Shown: one piece after another, positions 1 through 6,285 of the stretch
Layout: each line of letters starts with the position of its first letter
Position numbering within the stretch: position 1 is the first letter of the stretch
From: Cloacimonetes bacterium UBA6097
GTDB taxonomy: Bacteria; Cloacimonadota; Cloacimonadia; Cloacimonadales; Cloacimonadaceae
Assembly: GCA_002435865.1 (NCBI GenBank)
Contig: DIWV01000005.1
Coordinates: 82,033 to 94,920 of the forward strand
Direction: 5' to 3'
Length of the DNA: 12,888 bases
Notes under the pieces: model-generated
Seen by the model: only the letters and a program-made list of their open reading frames with translations
What the model was told of the DNA's origin: nothing
The model's database searches: none
Position numbers and translations under genes: made by a program

Positions 1-33
1 TACCGTAATGCTACCGTATTGCTACCGTATTGC
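1..33. repeat. 11-bp tandem repeat, three units, at left edge
   Basis: Three consecutive 11-bp units: TACCGTAATGC at 1-11, then TACCGTATTGC at 12-22 and again at 23-33. The second and third are identical and differ from the first by one base. The array may continue to the left of the window. The first unit matches the last unit of the palindrome near the right edge (TAGCGTAATGC, 12831-12841) at 10 of 11 positions, so both ends carry the same repeat family in the same orientation. There are no spacers, so this is not a CRISPR. Function is unknown. Confidence 0.85.
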
Positions 34-51
34 ATCTAAGAAAGATGAGAT

Positions 52-71
52 GTCCTGAAATAGGTTGACAC
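52..71. repeat. 20-bp edge motif, left copy
   Basis: GTCCTGAAATAGGTTGACAC recurs as a 19-base copy at 12870-12888 with one deletion and one substitution, in the same orientation. It lies 18 bases downstream of the 11-bp tandem units. The shape is reminiscent of the terminal repeat of an insertion sequence, but no transposase is in the window and I cannot name a family. It also contains a TTGACA hexamer (65-70) that could act as a -35 box. Confidence 0.7.
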
Positions 72-94
72 AAATATCATTGACGCAAATATCA
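65..94. repeat. 15-bp tandem duplication
   Basis: TTGACACAAATATCA (65-79) is followed directly by TTGACGCAAATATCA (80-94), with one mismatch. If translated in the frame of the next gene it gives the doubled peptide TQISL-TQISL. It overlaps the end of the 20-bp edge motif and offers two successive -35-like hexamers, which makes it more likely to be promoter DNA than coding sequence. Confidence 0.75.
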
Positions 95-109
95 CTTATC
101 ATGCATAAT
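80..109 (+). promoter_or_regulatory. Possible promoter for the allH-like gene
   Basis: TTGACG at 80-85 and CATAAT at 104-109 are separated by 18 bases and match the sigma-70-type -35 and -10 consensus at five of six positions each. Transcription would start near 116, which is the ATG I chose for the gene, implying a leaderless or nearly leaderless message. That fits the lack of a Shine-Dalgarno sequence there. This rests on pattern match only. Confidence 0.4.
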
Positions 110-115
110 AGCAAT

Positions 116-961
116 ATGGAAAAAGAATACAGGAATATCGCAGGAAACATCTTATCAGTTGGGGATAGAATCCCCAGGTGTATCTTCAAACAAATTCACT
201 CCAGCTTTGAAAATGCCATCAATTTTGTCTATAATGACCGGATTATTTCCCTGGTCACTCCCAAAATAGATGCCGGACCTTTCAGGATTGTTGTGGATAA
301 TGTTGATTTGCAATGTGTTACGGAAATAAATGTAACTACACAAAACTTAATCCTGAACCAGCAGGCTGAACTTCCCTTTAGTGAATGCAACACCTATATA
401 TCACTATGGGAAGCACGCAATATTGATTTTTCCCTGCTTAGGGGTAATCTGCAAAAGCTGCAATCACATTTACTTGCAAGCGAATGTAAAGAATCACTTA
501 CGTTTCTGCTCAGGGATGAAATCGGTTTGGTTAATATCGGTAAATTTGAGCAGGAATTTTACAAACAGGTGCGGCAGGCGTATGCTAAACTTTTGCAAAA
601 CAACATAGTTGAAGCTGTAATTGGATTTAAGGGCAGGGGGTATGGGCAGACACCATCGGGAGATGACTTTAATACCGGACTTTTACTGGGAATGACTTTC
701 AGGCAGCAAATTGAAAAAAAAGAGTTGTCAAAAATAAGGGATTCCATTTATACTAATTCACTCGGTAAGAACCTGATGGTCAATACTTTCCTGTTGCAGG
801 CTTACAATGGCTGGTACAACCAAAACTGGAAGCAGCTGTTATTAGCCATGACAGGGCAGTCATTGTGTATAGAAGAAGTTGCACAACGGATTTTAGCTCA
901 GGGATATTCTTCCGGAACAGATACTTTGACCGGATTTTTAACAGCCTGGGATGTAACATAG
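116..961 (+). CDS. DUF2877 protein, AllH-like carbamoyltransferase subunit
   Basis: A 281-residue DUF2877 (YlbF/AllH) protein. Two hallmark motifs are visible: GRGYGQTPSGDD at residues 173-184 (family form G-x-G-x-TPS-x-DD) and GYSSGTDTLTG at 263-273. Its length is close to the E. coli homologue. In E. coli, AllF, AllG and AllH together form oxamate carbamoyltransferase, which turns oxalurate and phosphate into oxamate and carbamoyl phosphate in the cytoplasm. The neighbours fdrA and allG support the same kind of complex here. The reading frame opens at a TTG at 65 inside repeat DNA, and ATGs lie at 101 and 116; none has a Shine-Dalgarno. I chose 116 because the upstream stretch looks like promoter and duplicated DNA. 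Family is secure; substrate and start are not. No signal peptide is seen. Confidence 0.8.
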   Translation: MEKEYRNIAGNILSVGDRIPRCIFKQIHSSFENAINFVYNDRIISLVTPKIDAGPFRIVVDNVDLQCVTEINVTTQNLILNQQAELPFSECNTYISLWEARNIDFSLLRGNLQKLQSHLLASECKESLTFLLRDEIGLVNIGKFEQEFYKQVRQAYAKLLQNNIVEAVIGFKGRGYGQTPSGDDFNTGLLLGMTFRQQIEKKELSKIRDSIYTNSLGKNLMVNTFLLQAYNGWYNQNWKQLLLAMTGQSLCIEEVAQRILAQGYSSGTDTLTGFLTAWDVT

Positions 962-971
962 GATTGCATCC

Positions 972-1040
972 TGTTGTAACCTGGGGTTTGCAACCTCAGG
1001 AATTACAAACAAGTCAGGTTACAAACCTGACTTAACAACA
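972..1040. repeat. Intergenic palindromic element with two hairpins
   Basis: Two hairpins sit side by side. The first pairs 980-988 with 992-1000 (nine pairs, one G-U, three-base loop). The second pairs 1011-1020 with 1024-1033 (ten perfect pairs, loop ACA). An outer TGTTGT (972-977) and ACAACA (1035-1040) can close the whole into a three-way structure. Both hairpins share a CCTG/AGGTT core. No U-run follows either one, so a plain intrinsic terminator is unlikely. It resembles a REP/BIME-type intergenic repeat, or a structure that tunes expression between allH and fdrA. Confidence 0.65.
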
Positions 1041-1062
1041 GCTTAAAAAGCTATGTTACAAT
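1032..1062 (+). promoter_or_regulatory. Weak promoter candidate for the nine-gene operon
   Basis: TTAACA (1032-1037) and TACAAT (1057-1062) are separated by 19 bases, slightly long for a sigma-70-type promoter. A start near 1069 would give a leader of about 15 bases carrying the AAGGA ribosome site (1073-1077) before the ATG at 1084. The -35 box overlaps the closing arm of the palindromic element. A pattern match only; read-through from the allH promoter is equally possible. Confidence 0.3.
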
Positions 1063-1083
1063 AAAATACAAAAAGGATAGATA

Positions 1084-2643
1084 ATGCCGATAATCGGAAC
1101 ACTTGTACACGGTAAATATCTCGACTCAGTTAAACTGATGCTTGTTTCCAAAGAGATGCGTCAGCAGGATGGTGTAACTGATGCGGTTGCAATCATGGCA
1201 ACCCCGGAAAACAGGGATATTCTAAAAGCAACTAATATGCTTCTGCCGGAGTTTGCCAAGGCTTTGGATACAGATATTTGTATAGCGATTAAGGCAGAGA
1301 CTGAAGCCACATGCAGCGAAGTCATGGATTTGGTTAAGGTTTGGTTAGACAAAGGATTACCCGGTTCTGACTCTCAGGATAAGGCAGATTTTATGCCGCG
1401 CAGTCTGGATAGTGCTGTCAAGCTGATGCCGGATGCCAATCTTGCGCTGGTATCTGTGGCAGGAAAATATGCCGGAACAGAAGCTAAAAAAGCTCTGGAT
1501 TTGGGTTTGAATGTGATGCTCTTTTCCGATAATGTGTCCATACAGACAGAAAAAGACCTTAAGGAATACGCCATTTCCAAAGACCTTCTGTTGATGGGTC
1601 CCGATTGTGGAACTGCCATTATCAACGGAGTTCCTCTTGCTTTTGCCAATGCTGTGCGCAGAGGTAAAATCGGTATTGTCTCCGCATCCGGCACAGGTTT
1701 GCAGGAAGTGAGCTGTGTTATAAACAATTTAGGCGAAGGGATTTCACAGGCTTTTGGAACAGGTGGCAGGGACGGTAAGAAAGAAATCGGCGGTTTGATG
1801 CTTCTAAAGTGTCTCGAATACCTTTTGTTCGATCTTTCCACTGAAGTCATTGTGCTTATCAGCAAGGTTCCGGACGAGGAAGTTATAGCAAAAATATGGG
1901 CTTTAATCAAAATGACTGAAAAGCCGGTAGTGGTAAATTTCCTCCGACCTTTTGAACTGCAACAGCTTAGTAATGTTTATAGTGGCAATACTTTAGCCGA
2001 AACTGCACAGATTGCCTGCAGGATTTTAACCGATAAAAACGACAAGAATTTAGCTCTGAAAAGAAGAGAAAGCGATTCTATCTTCCAAAACCGTACGCTT
2101 GTAGAATTGCCGACAAAAGAAAGCAGAAAATACGTAAGAGGTCTTTTCAGCGGTGGGACTTTGTGCTATGAAGCGCAAAACCTTTATCACCAAAAACTTG
2201 GAAACTTTGCCTATAGTAATGCTCCCCTGGAAAGTGAATATAAACTGGAAGATGTCTGGAAAAGCAAAGAAGATACGATTATAGACATGGGAGCGGATGA
2301 GTTTACAGTTGGCAGACCTCACCCCATGATAGATTACTCCCTGCGCTTAAAGAAGATAGAAGAGGAATCCAAAGACGATGAAACCGCAATAATCCTGCTT
2401 GATGTAGTTCTTGGATTTGGAGCACACCTATCTCCGCATCTGGAACTGGCACCAATCTTAAAGAAAGTGAAGGCAGATACCTGTATAATTGTCATTTGTG
2501 CTGTCATTGGCACAGACGCAGACCCGCAAAACAGGCAGGAAGTTATCCGTTATTTATCCAATACAGGCTCAATAGTAACTACTACAAACGCCGAAGCTTG
2601 TATGCTGGCAGTACGGCTTTTACAATCCATCAGGAGTTCATAA
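1084..2643 (+). CDS. FdrA/AllF-type acyl-CoA synthetase-like protein, carbamoyltransferase subunit
   Basis: A 519-residue protein of the FdrA family, related to the alpha subunit of succinyl-CoA synthetase. A Rossmann-like region runs from about residue 118 to 180, with MGPDCGT at 171-177 standing where SucD has its GPNCPG loop. The second domain opens with GIVSASGTGLQEV (197-209) and GTGGRD (225-230), both typical of FdrA. I see no SucD-like phosphohistidine motif, as expected for this family. E. coli FdrA (AllF) is one subunit of oxamate carbamoyltransferase and is slightly longer (about 555 residues). The start ATG has an AAGGA site six bases upstream. The stop codon overlaps the next start in TAATG, so FdrA and AllG are probably made together. 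The family is clear; that the carbamoyl donor is oxalurate rather than another ureido acid is only an assumption. Confidence 0.88.
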   Translation: MPIIGTLVHGKYLDSVKLMLVSKEMRQQDGVTDAVAIMATPENRDILKATNMLLPEFAKALDTDICIAIKAETEATCSEVMDLVKVWLDKGLPGSDSQDKADFMPRSLDSAVKLMPDANLALVSVAGKYAGTEAKKALDLGLNVMLFSDNVSIQTEKDLKEYAISKDLLLMGPDCGTAIINGVPLAFANAVRRGKIGIVSASGTGLQEVSCVINNLGEGISQAFGTGGRDGKKEIGGLMLLKCLEYLLFDLSTEVIVLISKVPDEEVIAKIWALIKMTEKPVVVNFLRPFELQQLSNVYSGNTLAETAQIACRILTDKNDKNLALKRRESDSIFQNRTLVELPTKESRKYVRGLFSGGTLCYEAQNLYHQKLGNFAYSNAPLESEYKLEDVWKSKEDTIIDMGADEFTVGRPHPMIDYSLRLKKIEEESKDDETAIILLDVVLGFGAHLSPHLELAPILKKVKADTCIIVICAVIGTDADPQNRQEVIRYLSNTGSIVTTTNAEACMLAVRLLQSIRSS

Positions 2644-4043
2644 TGGCTTTTAAAGATATAGAAACACAACCCTTAAAAGTGATAAACCTGGGTTTGAATT
2701 CCTTTAGGGAAGACCTTCAGAAGCAAGGTGTTCCCGTTGTTCAGGTGGATTGGGCACCTCCTGCAAATGTGGATTCTGCTGTTTTGGAAAACATTTATAA
2801 ACATTCAGAAGCAATTAAACAAGCTAATCAAAAGGTCATAGATATCATCCAGAAAGGCAGTCCTGTATTGCTTGGACTGGATATTGCGCGAAATGTTGTG
2901 CCTGGAATGGAGGACAATCTCATCCTGCATGCCGGACCTCCCATTACCTGGGACAGGATGTGCGGACCAATGAAAGGTGCTGTCATGGGTGCTCTTATCT
3001 ACGAAGGTAAAGCAAAAACAGAAAAAGAAGCGGAAGCTTTGGCTAAATCAGGTAAGATTAAATACGCTCCCTGCCACGAACACAATGCAGTGGGACCGAT
3101 GGCAGGCGTCATGTCTGCTTCGATGCCGGTCTTTATCATAAAGAATGAGGAATTCGGCAACTATGCCTATTGCACCCAGAATGAAGGACTTGGCAAGGTT
3201 CTGCGTTACGGTGCTTATTCAGATGAAGTGATAGAACGACTGAAGTGGATGGAGCAGATAATGTATCCTGTTTTGGATAAAGCCATCCGCAGTCTGGGTA
3301 AGATTGACCTTAAGAGCTTGATAGCACAGGCTTTGCATATGGGTGATGAAGTGCATAACCGCAACCGTGCAGGCACTTCTTTACTGTTCAGGCAGCTTGC
3401 TCCTGCCATAATGAGGACTTCTGATAATGCGGAAAACTCTGCCAAAGTTCTGGAATTCATCAACGGGAACGACCACTTCTTCCTGAATTTATCCATGCCT
3501 GCTGCCAAGGCTGTTCTGGATGCAGCGCGCAATATCCCTAACAGCAGCATAGCAGTTGTCATGGCACGCAACGGAACTGATTTTGGAGTTCAGTTAGCAG
3601 GAACGGGGGATGAGTGGTTCACTGGACCTGCGCTGGTGCCTGATGCTCTTTATTTCCCCGGTTATACCAAAGAAGATGCCAATCCAGACATAGGCGACAG
3701 TGCTATTACCGAAACTGCTGGTCTGGGTGGTTTTGCCATAGCAGCAGCACCCGCAATTGTACAATTTGTGGGTGGCAATGCAGCAGATTCGATTAAATAC
3801 ACCCGCTGGATGTATGAAATCACCGCTTCCGAAAGCCAGAATTTCCAGATACCTGCCCTTGATTTCAGGGGTACACCTCTGGGAATCGATGTTATCAAAG
3901 TAATAGAAAAAAACCTTACTCCCTTTATTGATACGGGAGTTGCGCATAAGAATCCCGGTGTGGGACAGGTTGGTGCAGGAGTGGTTTCTGCTCCCATGGA
4001 ACCGTTTATCAAGGCACTTGATGGATTATCAAAGAAATTATAG
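2643..4043 (+). CDS. DUF1116 protein, AllG-like carbamoyltransferase subunit
   Basis: A 466-residue DUF1116 (YlbE/AllG) protein. Recognisable blocks are VVQVDWAPPA (32-41), HAGPPITWDRMCGPMKGA (96-113), YAPCHEHNAVGPMAG (141-155), the GNYAYCTQNEGLGKVLRYG stretch (172-190) and HMGDEVHNRNRAGTSLLFR (232-250). The length is close to family members. The reading frame stays open upstream to 2496, but that would overlap fdrA by about 150 bases; the ATG at 2643 has AGGAG at 2632-2636 and the family N-terminus begins there. It acts with FdrA and AllH in a cytoplasmic complex that in E. coli transfers carbamoyl between oxamate and phosphate. Which subunit holds which substrate cannot be read here. The neighbouring molybdenum hydroxylase genes are not part of the E. 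coli allantoin locus. Confidence 0.9.
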   Translation: MAFKDIETQPLKVINLGLNSFREDLQKQGVPVVQVDWAPPANVDSAVLENIYKHSEAIKQANQKVIDIIQKGSPVLLGLDIARNVVPGMEDNLILHAGPPITWDRMCGPMKGAVMGALIYEGKAKTEKEAEALAKSGKIKYAPCHEHNAVGPMAGVMSASMPVFIIKNEEFGNYAYCTQNEGLGKVLRYGAYSDEVIERLKWMEQIMYPVLDKAIRSLGKIDLKSLIAQALHMGDEVHNRNRAGTSLLFRQLAPAIMRTSDNAENSAKVLEFINGNDHFFLNLSMPAAKAVLDAARNIPNSSIAVVMARNGTDFGVQLAGTGDEWFTGPALVPDALYFPGYTKEDANPDIGDSAITETAGLGGFAIAAAPAIVQFVGGNAADSIKYTRWMYEITASESQNFQIPALDFRGTPLGIDVIKVIEKNLTPFIDTGVAHKNPGVGQVGAGVVSAPMEPFIKALDGLSKKL

Positions 4044-4054
4044 TGGAGGAACAC

Positions 4055-4867
4055 ATGAATATACAAGAATTCTTAACTTTTATGGACAACGTGAAGATGT
4101 ATGACTTAACACAAAGGCTAAGCATACACACGCCGCCCTGGCCCAGTTATATGCCTTTGGGCATCCAATATTTCAAAAGAATCGCCGGAGCGCACATGGG
4201 GCAAGGTGCCAACGGTCAGATAATCACTACCAGTAACCATGTCGGCACGCATATCGACGGCGAGATTCACTTTCACGCCAGCGGCAGAACCATTGGCAAC
4301 GTGCCGATTGAAGAATGGGTGGGACAAGGTGTCGTAGTCGATATCTCCGATTCAGTGGGTGACTATGACCTTTATACCCCCGAACTTCTGATGAAGAAAG
4401 CTGACATCCGCAAAGGCGATATTTTAATTATCAACACAGGCTATCATAAATATGCCTGGGACCAGCCTGAAAGTGACGAACTGCGCTATTTTGTTAAACA
4501 TCCCGGTCCAGATCCATCTTTTCATACATGGGCTCTGGAAATGCAGATAAAGTGGATTGGTGTCGATTGCGGCAGTGCTGACCATCCGATGAATACAATT
4601 ATCCGCAACTGGCACCCCAAGTCTTTTATTGAAGCAGAGAAAAAGCTCAAAGCCACTTACGGTAAAGAATGGGATGAGATGTTCCCGACCGAGGAATTTT
4701 ACCAGGTTATGCATCTTAAGCTTTTCCCCAAGAAACTTGTTCATGCCGAAAACCTTGGCGGAGAAATAGATAAGCTCAGCAATAAACGTGCCTGGATAGG
4801 ACTTTTCCCGCTCAGAGGAATAGAATTGGAATCTTCCATGTGCAGAATTGTTGCCTTGGAACCTTAA
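4055..4867 (+). CDS. Cyclase-family metal-dependent hydrolase
   Basis: A 270-residue protein of the cyclase family, which includes kynurenine formamidase (KynB) and isatin hydrolase. The family metal-binding signature HxGTHxDxxxH is complete as HVGTHIDGEIH at residues 62-72, and a conserved HAENLGG block lies at 230-236. Known members use Zn or Mn to hydrolyse amide bonds, including the ring amide of isatin. I chose the ATG at 4055 over an in-frame GTG at 4043 because GGAGG (4045-4049) is placed five bases before it. It follows allG by 11 bases and precedes the hydroxylase genes by 58, so it probably acts on the same compound, perhaps opening a hydroxylated ring. That role is inference. No signal peptide is seen, so a cytoplasmic location is likely. 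Confidence 0.87.
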   Translation: MNIQEFLTFMDNVKMYDLTQRLSIHTPPWPSYMPLGIQYFKRIAGAHMGQGANGQIITTSNHVGTHIDGEIHFHASGRTIGNVPIEEWVGQGVVVDISDSVGDYDLYTPELLMKKADIRKGDILIINTGYHKYAWDQPESDELRYFVKHPGPDPSFHTWALEMQIKWIGVDCGSADHPMNTIIRNWHPKSFIEAEKKLKATYGKEWDEMFPTEEFYQVMHLKLFPKKLVHAENLGGEIDKLSNKRAWIGLFPLRGIELESSMCRIVALEP

Positions 4868-4925
4868 ATCATTAACTTATAGAGTAATCGAAATCACATT
4901 AATTCATAACAGATGAGGAGCCTTT

Positions 4926-5819
4926 ATGGCAGTAGTGCATAACTTTGAATATTATAAGCCGTTAAAGCTGGCTGAGACACTGAAGCTATTAAAAAAATAC
5001 GGCGATAAAGCCAAACTTCTGGCAGGCGGGACAGACCTTGCAGTCTTTATCAAGGAAGGCGTGCTCTTTCCGGAAGCAGTTATAGATATCAAACATGTAA
5101 AAGAACTGCAGAAGCTGGAACTGAAGAAAGATGGACTTTTCGTTGGTGCACAGGCTTCTTTCAGTGATATATTAGAATCTGCTAATATAAAGAAGGATTA
5201 CCTGCTGTTGTGGGAATCAGCACGCAGTGTTGCTTCAGTTGGAATACGCAACCGTGCAACTCTGGTCGGAAATATCTGCTCAGCAGTTCCCTCACTTGAC
5301 AGTGGACCCGCTTTACTTTGTTACGATGCAGTTGTGCACCTTGCAAGCACAAAAGGTGAAAGGGAAGTTCCCATATCCGAATGGTTCCTTGCTCCCCGTA
5401 GAACTGCAATGAAACCAGATGAGATTGTGACCGGTGTATTCATTCCTAAACCAAAAATTAAGAATGCAGGCTGCTATTTAAAGCTCGGACGCTATGGCGG
5501 AGAAGACCTTGCCCAAGCCGGACTTGGAGTATTTGTTAATGACAAACTTGAATATAAGCTGGCATATTGTGCTGTTGGTCCTGTTCCAAAACGTGCAGCA
5601 AAAATAGAGAAATTACTTAAAGGCAAAGCTTTATCTACTGTTTTAATTGCAAAAGCCATGAGTCTGGTGCCTGAAGAAATAGCTCCGATAGCAGATATCC
5701 GCTCAGGTAAAGAATACCGTATTCACATGTGTAAGATTATGCTGGAAAGAGGTTTGGAGGTCTGCACTGAGAGAATGAAAGGCAAGATTATCGATACGCT
5801 GCGGATTTTGGGAGGTTGA
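4926..5819 (+). CDS. Molybdenum hydroxylase FAD subunit (CoxM/XdhB type)
   Basis: A 297-residue FAD-binding subunit of the xanthine dehydrogenase/CO dehydrogenase family. The flavin-binding motif AGGTDL is at 33-38, and a second FAD block, RNRATLVGNICSAVPSLDSG, lies at 108-127. The C-terminal third (from about 180) matches the CO dehydrogenase flavoprotein C-terminal domain, with LGRYGGEDLAQAGLGVFV in its usual place. The subunit carries electrons from the iron-sulfur subunit to NAD or another acceptor. It lacks the extra four-cysteine insertion that carries the 4Fe-4S cluster of 4-hydroxybenzoyl-CoA reductase, which argues against that enzyme. GAGGAG at 4915-4920 gives a strong start. It ends one base before the [2Fe-2S] subunit. 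Substrate unknown. Confidence 0.92.
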   Translation: MAVVHNFEYYKPLKLAETLKLLKKYGDKAKLLAGGTDLAVFIKEGVLFPEAVIDIKHVKELQKLELKKDGLFVGAQASFSDILESANIKKDYLLLWESARSVASVGIRNRATLVGNICSAVPSLDSGPALLCYDAVVHLASTKGEREVPISEWFLAPRRTAMKPDEIVTGVFIPKPKIKNAGCYLKLGRYGGEDLAQAGLGVFVNDKLEYKLAYCAVGPVPKRAAKIEKLLKGKALSTVLIAKAMSLVPEEIAPIADIRSGKEYRIHMCKIMLERGLEVCTERMKGKIIDTLRILGG

Positions 5820-5820
5820 A

Positions 5821-6285
5821 ATGGCTAAGATTAAATTTATCTTAAATAATGAAATGAGAACTGTAGATGTTGAGCCCAATGAAACATTGTTAGATGTTTT
5901 ACGAGACAAAATGGGAGTAAAAAGCCCCAAATGCGGTTGCGACAGGGGAGATTGCGGAGCTTGTGCTGTTATGATAGATGGTAAAAGCGTACGAAGCTGC
6001 CTGGTCTTTGCTATTGAAGTAAACGGACAGGAAGTTACGACTCTGGAAGGTATCTCACAGCCAAAACTGACAAAACTGCAGGAAGCTTTTATCCAGTTTA
6101 ATTCCTTTCAGTGCGGATACTGTGCTCCCGGTGTTATCATTTCTGCTACAGAACTTCTGAATAACAATCCTCATCCCGATTTGGAAGAAATCAAGGAAGC
6201 TCTGTCAGGTAACTTATGCAGATGCACAGGCTATCAACCAATCTTTGAAGCTATTATGGATGTATCCCGCAAGAGGAAGAAATGA
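5821..6285 (+). CDS. Molybdenum hydroxylase [2Fe-2S] subunit (CoxS/XdhC-fold small subunit)
   Basis: A 154-residue electron-transfer subunit with two [2Fe-2S] clusters. The plant-type ferredoxin ligands are C40, C45, C48 and C60 (C-x4-C-x2-C-x11-C), with a further C38. The C-terminal helical domain carries QCGYC (97-101) and CRC (133-135), giving ligands C98, C101, C133 and C135. Q97 is the glutamine that usually contacts the pterin. Both sets are complete, so the subunit should be functional. It passes electrons from the molybdenum centre to the FAD subunit. GGAGG at 5811-5815 lies five bases before the ATG, and the stop overlaps the next start in ATGA. Family identity is secure; it gives no clue to the substrate. 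Confidence 0.95.
   Translation: MAKIKFILNNEMRTVDVEPNETLLDVLRDKMGVKSPKCGCDRGDCGACAVMIDGKSVRSCLVFAIEVNGQEVTTLEGISQPKLTKLQEAFIQFNSFQCGYCAPGVIISATELLNNNPHPDLEEIKEALSGNLCRCTGYQPIFEAIMDVSRKRKK

Noticed and set aside
980..1033. Rho-independent terminator after the allH-like gene
   Set aside because: Hairpins are present, but no run of T follows either, and the loops are unusually tight.
1374..1910. A 178-residue open frame on the minus strand inside fdrA
   Set aside because: It lies wholly within a well-supported FdrA gene, has no ribosome site or recognisable domain, and is a shadow of the codon pattern.
2496..2642. A longer N-terminus for the DUF1116 protein
   Set aside because: It would overlap fdrA by almost 150 bases, and the ATG at 2643 has a proper AGGAG site and the family's usual start.
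3662..4066. A 134-residue open frame on the minus strand across the end of the DUF1116 gene
   Set aside because: It covers conserved DUF1116 coding sequence and matches no family; two other minus-strand frames overlap the same stretch.
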